DNA of 64,000 nucleotides from Leucobacter triazinivorans (GTDB taxonomy: Bacteria; Actinomycetota; Actinomycetes; Actinomycetales; Microbacteriaceae). The stretch lies in NCBI RefSeq assembly GCF_004208635.1, contig NZ_CP035806.1:186001-250000 (forward strand), in the 5' to 3' direction. Position numbers and translations under genes: made by a program. Below the pieces are notes generated by a model. That model searched no databases, was not told the origin of the DNA, and saw only the letters and a program-made list of their open reading frames with translations. The first letter of the stretch is position 1; each line of letters starts with the position of its first letter. Positions 1 to 8,944 of this stretch are shown one piece after another.

Positions 1-239
1 GCGCGCTGGAGATCCTCGGCGACGAGGTCCCGGAGCATCTCCGATATGCAGGCCACCTGCGCCTGGCGCACCGCGAGGCCAGCCTCGACGATCTCGGTGC
101 GCGCGCCGATCCGCCGCTCACCAAGGACGCGATCGCGGGGCGCATCCGGCGATTGCTCGCCATGGCAGACAAGGAGGCCGAGGCGCGCGGCGTTCCCGGC
201 ACCGAGGCGAGCCTGCCTGAGGAGCTGGACTCCCTCTAG
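1..239 (+). CDS. whiA: Sporulation/cell-division regulator WhiA, C-terminal end (partial)
   Basis: The open frame enters from the left edge (codons in phase from base 3) and stops with TAG at 237-239. The visible 78 residues carry the WhiA C-terminal helix-turn-helix signature: [14 protein letters not shown] followed by [17 protein letters not shown]. WhiA is a LAGLIDADG-like DNA-binding protein conserved in Gram-positives, controlling division and developmental genes in actinobacteria. In this phylum it usually sits at the end of the rapZ-yvcK-whiA group and just before glycolytic genes, which fits pgk-tpiA downstream. Only the last quarter of the protein is in the window. Confidence 0.9.
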   Translation, partial: ALEILGDEVPEHLRYAGHLRLAHREASLDDLGARADPPLTKDAIAGRIRRLLAMADKEAEARGVPGTEASLPEELDSL

Positions 240-299
240 CCCACCGACCGGTCCACGGTCAAGGCCCCGCGTTCTCCGACGATTCCCCGTCGAGAGCCA

Positions 300-305
300 T
301 AGACT
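300..305 (+). promoter_or_regulatory. Putative -10 element of sodA
   Basis: TAGACT followed by GG, the dominant -10 form in this window. It predicts a start near 312 and a leader of about 32 nt ending in the GGAG ribosome site before sodA. No convincing -35 is visible. Confidence 0.5.
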
Positions 306-343
306 GGAGCCGACAACTGATGAACGAGAGATTGGAGCGCCGC

Positions 344-961
344 ATGGCCGCCTACTCACTTCCCGAACTTCCCTATGATTACGCTGCTCTCGAGCCGCAC
401 ATCAGCGGCAAGATCATGCAGTTGCACCATGACAAGCACCATCAGGCCTACGTGACCGGTGCCAACACCGCGCTCGAGCAGCTCGCGGAGGCCCGCGAGA
501 CCGAGAACTTCGCGAACATCAACAAGCTCGAGAAGGATCTGGCCTTCCACCTCGGCGGTCACACGAACCACACGATCTTCTGGAACAACCTGTCGCCCGA
601 GGGCGGCGGGGAGCCTGAGGGCGAACTCGCCGAGGCGATCAAAGATCAGTTCGGCTCGTTCGCCAAGTTCCAGGCGCAGTTCGCGGCGGTTGCGAACGGC
701 ATCCAGGGATCGGGCTGGTCGGTGCTCGCATGGGACACGATCGGCCAGCGCCTCTCGATCTTCCAGCTGTTCGATCAGCAGGCCAACGTGCCGCTCGGCC
801 AGACGCCGCTGCTCATGCTCGACATGTGGGAGCACGCCTTCTACCTCGACTACCTCAACGTGAAGGCCGACTACGTCAAGGCGTTCTGGAACATCGCGAA
901 CTGGCAGGACGTGGCGCAGCGCTTCGAGAACGCTCGGTCGCAGACCCCCGGCCTGATCTGA
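344..961 (+). CDS. sodA: Superoxide dismutase (Mn/Fe type)
   Basis: Converts superoxide to oxygen and hydrogen peroxide; cytoplasmic, about 205 residues, normal for the family. The expected metal ligands are visible: His28 in LHHDKHH, His76 in [10 protein letters not shown], and Asp160 and His164 in [12 protein letters not shown] at 344 is preferred over the in-frame ATG at 320 because it has GGAG at 333-336 and gives the typical N-terminus [12 protein letters not shown]. The sequence alone does not settle Mn versus Fe. The gene has its own promoter and stops 29 nt before pgk. In related genomes a gap gene is commonly placed between these two, and it is absent here. Confidence 0.95.
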   Translation: MAAYSLPELPYDYAALEPHISGKIMQLHHDKHHQAYVTGANTALEQLAEARETENFANINKLEKDLAFHLGGHTNHTIFWNNLSPEGGGEPEGELAEAIKDQFGSFAKFQAQFAAVANGIQGSGWSVLAWDTIGQRLSIFQLFDQQANVPLGQTPLLMLDMWEHAFYLDYLNVKADYVKAFWNIANWQDVAQRFENARSQTPGLI

Positions 962-990
962 CCCGCATACCCGAGGAGCCCGCCCCACCC

Positions 991-2189
<1,199 letters not shown>

Positions 2190-2193
<4 letters not shown>

Positions 2194-3041
2194 ACGATCA
2201 GGACCACGCGGCGCCCGAGGCGACCGGCCCGGCGATCCGCGAGCCCCTGCCGCAGACGCCCCGCACCCCGCTCATCGCGGGCAACTGGAAGATGCACCTG
2301 GACCATCTCCAGGCCATCGCTCTCGTGCAGAAGCTCGCCTGGAGCCTGAAGGATGCGCGGCACGACTACCGGCAGACGGAGGTGGCGGTGTTCCCGCCGT
2401 TCACCGACCTGCGATCGGTGCAGACCCTGCTCGCGGCCGACAAGCTGTCGCTGGAGCTCGGTGCGCAGGACGTGTCGCCTCACGAGTCGGGAGCGTACAC
2501 CGGCGACGTCTCTGCCGCGATGCTCGCGAAGCTCGAGGTGACTTACACGCTCGTCGGTCACTCCGAGCGGCGCCAGGGCCACGGCGAGAGCGATGATGTC
2601 GTCGGTCGGAAAGCCCTCGCGGCCCATCGCGCAGGGATGGTGCCGATGATCTGCGTCGGGGAGACCGCAGAGGATCTCGAGGAGCACGGTGCCGCGGCGA
2701 TCCCGCTCGCGCAGCTCGGCGCCGCCATCGCGGAGCTCCCCGCCGACGCCGACTTCGTCGTCGCGTATGAGCCGGTCTGGGCGATCGGCAGCGGTCAGGC
2801 AGCGACACCGGAGCAGGCCGAGCAGGTCGCCCGTGCGTTGCGCGAGCAACTGCGGGATCTTCGCGATGACGCCCGCGCCGCGGCGACGCGGATCCTCTAC
2901 GGCGGTTCGGTCTCGAGTCAGAACGTGGCGGGCTTCCTGCGGCAGCCGAACGTCGACGGCGCGCTCGTCGGCGGCGCGAGCCTCCAGGCCGACGAGTTCT
3001 CCCGCATCGTCCAGTTCGAGAAGCACGTGACCGCGGCATAG
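2190..3041 (+). CDS. tpiA: Triosephosphate isomerase
   Basis: Interconverts dihydroxyacetone phosphate and glyceraldehyde-3-phosphate. Motifs: IAGNWKMH (catalytic Lys), GHSERR (catalytic His), AYEPVWAIGSG (catalytic Glu) and YGGSV near the end. The GTG start at 2190 overlaps the pgk stop as GTGA. The protein is 283 residues, about 25 longer than usual, because of a Pro/Ala-rich N-terminal extension before RTPLIAGNWK. No alternative start is available between the overlap and the core, so the extension is probably real. Confidence 0.95.
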
Positions 3042-3115
3042 CGCGGACCGCTCCGCACGACGTCGGCCGTCTGCGGGGTGCGGCGATCCTGCAGTCGATG
3101 CGCAGCCGTGCCCGA

Positions 3116-3121
3116 TATACT
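3116..3121 (+). promoter_or_regulatory. Putative -10 element of secG
   Basis: TATACT, close to the consensus TATAAT, lies in the tpiA-secG gap and predicts a leader of about 38 nt. secG and perhaps rbpA could therefore be transcribed independently of pgk-tpiA. No clear -35 is seen. Confidence 0.5.
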
Positions 3122-3165
3122 GAACGATGGACTTCCACGCCCTCGACCCCTGAAAGGTGAACCGC

Positions 3166-3414
3166 GTGCTCATCCTCAAGATCGCACTGATCGTGATCCT
3201 CGTGATCACGAGCTTGCTGCTCACCCTCTTCATCCTGCTGCACAAGGGTCGAGGCGGCGGCCTCTCGGACATGTTCGGCGGCGGTGTGACCTCGAGCCTG
3301 GGCTCGTCGGGTGTCGCTGAACGCAACCTGAATCGCATTACGATCGTCGTCTCGCTGGTGTGGGTCACGTCGATCGTGGGCCTGGGGCTCATCGCCCGCT
3401 TCTCGGTGGTCTGA
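3166..3414 (+). CDS. secG: Preprotein translocase subunit SecG
   Basis: Small Sec translocon subunit, 82 residues, with two membrane spans (about residues 3-23 and 52-77) separated by the typical loop HKGRGGGLSDMFGGG. GTG at 3166 is chosen because GAAAGG at 3152-3157 sits 8 nt ahead. The in-frame GTG at 3157 overlaps that ribosome site and is unlikely. The order tpiA-secG-rbpA is common in actinobacteria. Confidence 0.93.
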   Translation: MLILKIALIVILVITSLLLTLFILLHKGRGGGLSDMFGGGVTSSLGSSGVAERNLNRITIVVSLVWVTSIVGLGLIARFSVV

Positions 3415-3483
3415 ACCCGCTCACCCTCCACATCGCGCCCGCGGGACGCCTCGCGGGCGCGCAGCATCGTCAGAAAGGTATCC

Positions 3484-3849
3484 ATGGCCGGCAGCAACGC
3501 CATCCGTGGTGCGCGCGTCGGATCCGGCCCCATGGGGGAGAAGGATCACGGAGCGCGTGCCGATCGCATCCAGATCTCGTACTGGGACGCCCTGGGCAAC
3601 GAGACGGTCCGCTACTTCGCGGCCGATGTCGCCGCAGAGGAGATCCCCGAGCAGATCGACTCTCCCACCACCGGTCTGCCCGCCGGGCGCGACCGGGAGA
3701 ATCCGCCGCTGCTCCCGAAGAACGAGCCGTACAAGACGCATCTCGCCTATGTCAAGGAGCGCCGCACGCCTGAAGAGGCTGACGAGCTCCTCGAGAATGC
3801 GCTCCAGAAGCTCCGCGAGCGTCGCGGCACCGCCCGCAAGTCGGCGTAG
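3484..3849 (+). CDS. rbpA: RNA polymerase-binding protein RbpA
   Basis: Actinobacteria-specific transcription factor that binds RNA polymerase and principal sigma factors and stabilises open complexes. The 121 residues match the family: a disordered basic N-tail (MAGSNAIRGARVGSGPMGE), a central beta domain, the linker with PYKTHLAYVKERR, and a C-terminal sigma-interacting helix (EEADELLENALQKLRER). AGAAAGG at 3472-3478 precedes the ATG. A strong terminator follows directly. Confidence 0.95.
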   Translation: MAGSNAIRGARVGSGPMGEKDHGARADRIQISYWDALGNETVRYFAADVAAEEIPEQIDSPTTGLPAGRDRENPPLLPKNEPYKTHLAYVKERRTPEEADELLENALQKLRERRGTARKSA

Positions 3850-3866
3850 CGGCTGACCGCCGCATC

Positions 3867-3904
3867 AAGAGGGCCGGGATCCCCGTTGGAGTCCCGGCCC
3901 TCTT
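3867..3904 (+). terminator. Intrinsic terminator after rbpA
   Basis: A 14-bp stem (AAGAGGGCCGGGAT paired with GTCCCGGCCCTCTT, one G-T type mismatch at the loop end) around a 10-nt loop, ending in CTCTT. It lies 17 nt after the rbpA stop and closes the group before the accessory genes. Confidence 0.8.
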
Positions 3905-4033
3905 GCCGTCCGCGGGTGCGGTTCCCCTCGACGGCGTCTGGAGGGCGCTCGTGGGCTTGGGACTGTGCTAGATTATTCATGGGAATTCAAAACTGGGGAG
4001 AGTGTCTACAGCAAAGGAACCCCCGTAAATATC

Positions 4034-4657
4034 ATGTTTTCCTATAATCAGCCCGTGCGCCAGCGAGCGGGTGCTCGGCTCGTTATTCTGACCCTCATCT
4101 CCGTCCTGCTCGCGGGAGCGGGACTTGCGACATCGAGCGCTCCGGCATTCGCCGCCGGAGCGCCGTGCAAGACAACGAAGGTGTACAGCGGTGGGAGGCT
4201 CTTCAAGGAGCAGACCGTGTGCTATTCGACCCCTGTGATCGATCACACTGGCTTTAAAACCGGTTACACTGACTCGGTGTACAACGGCCTGAGCAAGGCC
4301 ATCTCCGCCAAATGCGAAGCCACCACGTCTACGACAGTTACACGATCCCTCAGCTTGAGCGCGAGCGCAGAGGCGTCCGCTTGGATCTTCGCGAGGGTGT
4401 CTGCGAGCGTCTCAGGTGGCGTGTCGAAAAGCCTGAGTTCCGGATACAGCACGAGCGCAACGTTCTCGGTGTCACCCAAGAAGACCGTCTCGTGTACACG
4501 TGGGATCGTCACCAAGGGTTTCTACACCAAGAAGTCCGTTACGACTAAGTCCTACACGTACCAGGGCAAGAAGCTCCATCGGGTCTCGACTTCGAAGTCA
4601 CCGGTAGTCACTGTGCGCGGATCGGGTCCCAACATGGCGCAGTGGAAGATCAAATGA
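4034..4657 (+). CDS. Secreted protein of unknown function, Ser/Thr-rich
   Basis: Not recognised. From ATG 4034 the 207 residues begin with a Sec signal peptide: basic start, hydrophobic core LVILTLISVLLAGAGLA, likely cleavage after APAFA. The mature part has four Cys (APC, TVC, SAKC, TVSC), room for two disulfides on the outside. The middle section, about residues 100-150, alternates Ser/Thr/Ala with Val/Leu/Ile, a strand-like pattern, and the C-terminus is Lys/Tyr/Thr-rich. The frame is open from 3965, but those residues would precede the signal peptide. Base composition is clearly less GC-rich than the neighbours, suggesting acquisition. Its stop overlaps the next ATG, so it heads a three-gene unit. 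Confidence 0.65.
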   Translation: MFSYNQPVRQRAGARLVILTLISVLLAGAGLATSSAPAFAAGAPCKTTKVYSGGRLFKEQTVCYSTPVIDHTGFKTGYTDSVYNGLSKAISAKCEATTSTTVTRSLSLSASAEASAWIFARVSASVSGGVSKSLSSGYSTSATFSVSPKKTVSCTRGIVTKGFYTKKSVTTKSYTYQGKKLHRVSTSKSPVVTVRGSGPNMAQWKIK

Positions 4658-5136
4658 AGGCACGGGCGCATCCGTTGAGCGTGGTCGCTCTCGCTGGAGT
4701 GATGTGGACGACGATCGGCTGTACTGCCGAACCGCAGCAACCCACGGGCACTCTCGTCGTCGAGGACAATGCGGCCGGGTCGTTCGCCTCCAGTGAAGCC
4801 TGGCGGTTGCCCATGGTGTCCGGCGATCATCAGATCGGTCGGATCGATTCCGCGTCCCCGGAGAACACGGTCCTCTCGTTCGCCGAACTTCGGGGGAACC
4901 GCTTCGTGACATATGCCACCTGCGATGAGGGATCGTATCTGCGGATCGAGGTCGCGGCGACAGGGGATATCGGGGAGACGGTCCGGGAGATCGAGTGCGA
5001 CGGTACCATCTTCCGCCATACCGTCGTATTCGATCCCGATCTTGTCTCACCCGCTCAGTTGAAGGTGACGGGCTCGGGTGACTGGGCGGTCTCCCTCGCG
5101 TGGCAGGAGGAATCGGGAGATGATGCGAGTGGCTAG
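4654..5136 (+). CDS. Putative lipoprotein of unknown function
   Basis: 160 residues starting at the ATG that overlaps the previous stop (ATGA). A lipobox TIGC places the lipidated Cys at residue 23 after a short hydrophobic segment, so the protein should be anchored to the outer face of the membrane. The rest is a small, mildly acidic domain with Cys pairs near YATCDEG and REIECDG that could form a disulfide. No family is recognised. The tight overlaps with both neighbours suggest coordinated production and perhaps a shared complex. Confidence 0.65.
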   Translation: MKARAHPLSVVALAGVMWTTIGCTAEPQQPTGTLVVEDNAAGSFASSEAWRLPMVSGDHQIGRIDSASPENTVLSFAELRGNRFVTYATCDEGSYLRIEVAATGDIGETVREIECDGTIFRHTVVFDPDLVSPAQLKVTGSGDWAVSLAWQEESGDDASG

Positions 5137-6223
5137 CCGCCGCGTGTTCCCGGCGTGCCTCATGCTCTCCAGGAGTTGGGCCGGAGCAGTCGCGCTGATA
5201 CTCGCTGCTCTGCTGTTCTCGGCGTGCACGCCCGTCAGAGAACAGCCCACGGACGAAGCGATGAACTCACCGCTCTCGCCGTACTGGAGCGCTATCGGCG
5301 ACTATTCACTCGGTGATGCCATCGTTATTGACGAGGCAGCGGCGGCCGAGGCAGATACCCCGGCGTATGGGGACTTAGTCGCGGAATGCATGAAGGAGCA
5401 GGGGTTCGACTACTGGCCCGAGCCCGTCGAAGACGCCCCGGGGGAGTTCGACGACGAGGAGTTCACAGTCGAACGAGCGGCGCAGCAGGGTTACGGCATC
5501 GTTCCACCGTATCGGGAGTTCGAGTACCAGCCGGTGACGGAGGAGACCGCGATCACCGACCCGAACCAGTACTACACCTCGAAGATGTCGGCGTCGATGT
5601 TCGCCGCCTACTCGGAGGCGCTCTTCGGGGCGGACTGGGACGGTATCGATCCCGAAGACGCGGAATACGACTGGCGCGAAGGAGGTTGCGACGCCGCGGC
5701 GAGGCACGAGATCGAGAGTGCTGGAGTCGTCTCAGAAGAAACCGGAGAAGACGGTGGAGCAAGCATCGAGGCGACCCCGTACGACGATCTCATCGAGCTC
5801 ATGAACATCATTCCTGAGGAAGTCGAGTCCTCAGCGAGTTGGCGCCGGGTGCTCGGGGAGTGGTCGGACTGCATGGCGGAAAGGGGACACGTGTTCGACA
5901 CGTGGGAGCACGCCGGCGACTCGATATTCGAGGAGTATGACGAGCTGATGGCCGCCACGCAACCGGGGGCGACCTCCCTGGAGGACACCGTATTCCTCGA
6001 AGACGGCCAGGACTGGCTGCCCGACAAGGCGAAGTACGAGGCGCTCTACGAGCAGGAGCGGACCATCGCCGTCGCCGATATCGAGTGCAGACAGGAGGTC
6101 GACATCGAAGCGGCGACCGATCGGATCATCGGTGAACTCGAGCAGGAATTCGTCGACCGGCATCGAGATCGGCTCGACGAGATGAAGCGCTGGTTCGAGG
6201 CGCACCCGTCGATCGGGCAGTAG
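5120..6223 (+). CDS. Acidic lipoprotein of unknown function
   Basis: 367 residues from ATG 5120, chosen for the CAGGAGG ribosome site at 5104-5110; it overlaps the preceding gene by 17 nt. After the membrane segment comes a lipobox FSAC with Cys36. The mature protein is strongly acidic. It has paired Cys motifs (AECMKEQGFDYW, EGGCDAAAR, SDCMAERGH, IECRQEVD) and a C-terminal helix of the form EQEFVDRHRDRLDEMK. This layout resembles lipoproteins commonly seen in actinobacteria with no assigned function. Third gene of the unit that starts at 4034. Confidence 0.65.
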   Translation: MMRVASRRVFPACLMLSRSWAGAVALILAALLFSACTPVREQPTDEAMNSPLSPYWSAIGDYSLGDAIVIDEAAAAEADTPAYGDLVAECMKEQGFDYWPEPVEDAPGEFDDEEFTVERAAQQGYGIVPPYREFEYQPVTEETAITDPNQYYTSKMSASMFAAYSEALFGADWDGIDPEDAEYDWREGGCDAAARHEIESAGVVSEETGEDGGASIEATPYDDLIELMNIIPEEVESSASWRRVLGEWSDCMAERGHVFDTWEHAGDSIFEEYDELMAATQPGATSLEDTVFLEDGQDWLPDKAKYEALYEQERTIAVADIECRQEVDIEAATDRIIGELEQEFVDRHRDRLDEMKRWFEAHPSIGQ

Positions 6224-6281
6224 CGTCGTCACCGCACGAGGGCCGTTCCGTCCTCGGGAGGCCGCCCCCTCGCGCGCCCGA

Positions 6282-7835
6282 CTACAGCGCCGCGAGGAAC
6301 TCGTCGAGCGAGGAGTCGTTCGGGCCGGCGAGCGCGAGCACGAGCACCGGTCGCCCGCGCTCACGGAGCACGTCGCGGTCGCCGCGCGCCTGGGCCGCGA
6401 TGAGCGCCCCGAAGCTGCTCTCTCCTCCGGGGATCATGAGGTCGCGATCGGCCACCTCGATGACCTGCAGGAACGCTCCGAGCGCGGGCCCGCCCTTGTG
6501 GAGCTGTCCGACAGAGTGCAGGTATGACGGGCCGAAGCCGAGCGCCACCGGAACCCCGAGAGCGGCGGCGAGCCGTTCCCGCAGACGACGCAGTGCGGCT
6601 GCGCAGCGGCCCGCGGGATCCACGTAGGCCTGGATCGCCAGGTAGCCGCCCCTCGGCACCGCCCCGCGCACTTGCTCCGCGAGGCGCACCGGCGCCGGGG
6701 GATCGACACTCGTGCCGCGTTCTTCCGACGGCGCACCGAGCGCCGCGCGCGCTGCGACCTTCGCGGCCTCGACATCGGGCTGATCGAACGGGTCGATGCC
6801 CATGATCCGTCCGAGGGCCGCAGTGGCGACCTCCCACGTGAGGATCTGGGCTCCGAGCGCCCCCGCCGTCGCCAGCTCCCAGTCTCCGTCGGAGGAGGGG
6901 AGATCGGCGCCGGTGCGCACGCGCAGCGTGTTGTCGGGCGGCGTCGCGAACTCGGCCGACGATACCGGAAGAGCGATCGGCAGCACGCCGCGCCCCTCCT
7001 TGCCCGTGGACTCGGCGACGAGCTGCTCGATCCAGGCGCCGAACCCCCAGTCCGACCCGTCGACCTCCGAGACCGCGAGCACGAACCGCTCGGGGAGTCC
7101 CGCCGAGATCGCCGCGGCGAGGCGCAGCGCCGGGTTCTCCGTCGTGTCGCTCGCGAGCGACGCGCGCACGCGCTGCGCATCGGCCACCAGCGTGCGGAGG
7201 TCGGCGCCGGCGAGCCCGGCGGGAACGAGGCCGAAGGCCGTCAACGCCGAGAACCGCCCTCCGACGTGGGGATCCGCGGTGAACACGCGCCGGCCCGCAG
7301 CGCGCGACTCCCCGTCGAGAGGCGACCCCGGGTCGGTCACGATCACGATGCGATCGGCCGGGTCGATCCCCGCACCGCGGAACGCCTCCGTGAACGCTGC
7401 CAGATGGCTGCGGGTCTCGATCGTGCTGCCGGACTTCGAACTCACGACGACGGCTGTGCGCGCGAGCGCCTCCGGATCCAGTACCCGTCGAACGGCATCG
7501 GGGTGGGTCGAGTCGATCATGGTGAGTTCCACACCGGCCCAGCGGGTGATGACCGCGGGGGCCAGGCTCGACCCGCCCATGCCGCACAGCACGAAGCGGT
7601 CGACGCCCTGGGACAGGAGTTCGGCGCGCAGCCCGTCGATCCGCGGGATCAGCTGCTCCGCGGTCCGGATGAAGTCGGTCCAGCCGAGTCGGATCGCGGC
7701 CTCGGGCTCGGCGGGGCGACCCCACAGTGCGGCGTCCCGCTCGAAGATCCGGCCGGCCACCCGTTCCGATACGAGCCGCTGCAACGGCTCGTCGAAACTC
7801 GCGATCCCCGATCCGATGCTCAGCTGAACGCTCAT
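6282..7835 (-). CDS. pgi: Glucose-6-phosphate isomerase
   Basis: Interconverts glucose-6-phosphate and fructose-6-phosphate. The 517-residue product has the sugar-phosphate-binding motifs CGMGGSSLAP and VVVSSKSGSTIET, plus HKGGPALG and GPSYLHSVGQ near the C-terminus. It belongs to the divergent actinobacterial type that often follows transaldolase. The ATG at 7835 lies 2 nt after the tal stop, so it is the last gene of tkt-tal-pgi. The same frame is open far upstream but there it only mirrors tal. Confidence 0.93.
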   Translation of the reverse strand: MSVQLSIGSGIASFDEPLQRLVSERVAGRIFERDAALWGRPAEPEAAIRLGWTDFIRTAEQLIPRIDGLRAELLSQGVDRFVLCGMGGSSLAPAVITRWAGVELTMIDSTHPDAVRRVLDPEALARTAVVVSSKSGSTIETRSHLAAFTEAFRGAGIDPADRIVIVTDPGSPLDGESRAAGRRVFTADPHVGGRFSALTAFGLVPAGLAGADLRTLVADAQRVRASLASDTTENPALRLAAAISAGLPERFVLAVSEVDGSDWGFGAWIEQLVAESTGKEGRGVLPIALPVSSAEFATPPDNTLRVRTGADLPSSDGDWELATAGALGAQILTWEVATAALGRIMGIDPFDQPDVEAAKVAARAALGAPSEERGTSVDPPAPVRLAEQVRGAVPRGGYLAIQAYVDPAGRCAAALRRLRERLAAALGVPVALGFGPSYLHSVGQLHKGGPALGAFLQVIEVADRDLMIPGGESSFGALIAAQARGDRDVLRERGRPVLVLALAGPNDSSLDEFLAAL

Positions 7836-7837
7836 GC

Positions 7838-8944
7838 CTAACCCGCCTTCCGCAGCTCCCGCTCCACCGTGCCGTAGAGTTCGTCCCAGGACGCGTCGAA
7901 CTTCTGCAGTCCCTCCAGCTCGAGCTTCTCGGTGACCTCGACGTAGTCGATGCCCTGAGCGGCGATGGCGTTGAGCAGCTGGTTCGATTCCAGGTACTCG
8001 GAGGTCACCGTATCCCCGCGCACCTCGCCGTGATCCGCGAACGCGCGCAGCGTCGCCTCGGGCATCGTGTTCACCGCGCCCGGCGCGACGAGCTCGGCCA
8101 CATAGAGGGTGTCGGGCAGCGCCGGATCCTTGACTCCCGTCGATGCCCACAGCGGGCGCTGGGGATTGGCTCCGAGATCGAGCAGAAGCCGGGCGCGCTC
8201 GGTGGCGAAGGACTGCTCGAAGACCTCGTAGGCGAGGCGGGCGTTGGCCACGCCGGACTGCCCCTTCAGCGCGAGCGCCTCGTCGGTGCCGATCGCGTTC
8301 AGACGGCCGTCGATCTCGCTGTCCACGCGGGAGACGAAGAACGAGGCCACCGAGTGGATGCCCGCCACATCGACACCGGCCGCGCGCGCCCGCTCGAGAC
8401 CCGTCAGATAGGCGTTGATCACCTGCCGGTATCGCTCGAGGCTGAAGATCAGCGTCACGTTCACGCTGATCCCGGCAGCGATGGTCTCCGTGATGGCTTC
8501 GAGGCCCTCGACCGTCGCGGGGATCTTGATCATCGCGTTCGGCCGGTCGACTTTCGCCCACAGCTCGCGCGCCTGTGCCACCGTGCCTGCGGTGTCGCGG
8601 GCGAGACCCGGCTCCACCTCGATGGAGACCCGACCATCGCGGCCGCCGGTGTCGGCGTACACCTCCGCGAACACGTCGCACGCATCGGCGACGTCGGCAG
8701 TGGTGAGCTCGACGATCGTGTCCGAGACGCCCAGCCCTCGAGTCGCGCAGGCCGCGATCCGCTCGGCATAGCCCGCGCCGCCGGCGATCGCCCCGGCGAA
8801 GATCGTGGGGTTCGTCGTGACCCCGACGACGTCGTGGCTCTCGATCAGCGCGCCCAGCTCGCCGCTCTCGATGCGGCTGCGGGAGAGATCGTCGAGCCAG
8901 ATGCTCACGCCTGCGCGGCTCAGGTGCTGGGTCGATGCGCTCAT
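7838..8944 (-). CDS. tal: Transaldolase
   Basis: Transfers a dihydroxyacetone unit in the non-oxidative pentose phosphate pathway. 368 residues, normal for the long actinobacterial TalB-like form. Motifs: [12 protein letters not shown] near the N-terminus, [10 protein letters not shown] with the Schiff-base Lys, and [13 protein letters not shown]. Its ATG overlaps the tkt stop (ATGA), so translation is coupled to tkt. Confidence 0.95.
   Translation of the reverse strand: MSASTQHLSRAGVSIWLDDLSRSRIESGELGALIESHDVVGVTTNPTIFAGAIAGGAGYAERIAACATRGLGVSDTIVELTTADVADACDVFAEVYADTGGRDGRVSIEVEPGLARDTAGTVAQARELWAKVDRPNAMIKIPATVEGLEAITETIAAGISVNVTLIFSLERYRQVINAYLTGLERARAAGVDVAGIHSVASFFVSRVDSEIDGRLNAIGTDEALALKGQSGVANARLAYEVFEQSFATERARLLLDLGANPQRPLWASTGVKDPALPDTLYVAELVAPGAVNTMPEATLRAFADHGEVRGDTVTSEYLESNQLLNAIAAQGIDYVEVTEKLELEGLQKFDASWDELYGTVERELRKAG

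Noticed and set aside
3965..4033. Earlier ATG for the secreted protein
   Set aside because: It would put 23 polar residues in front of an otherwise normal signal peptide.
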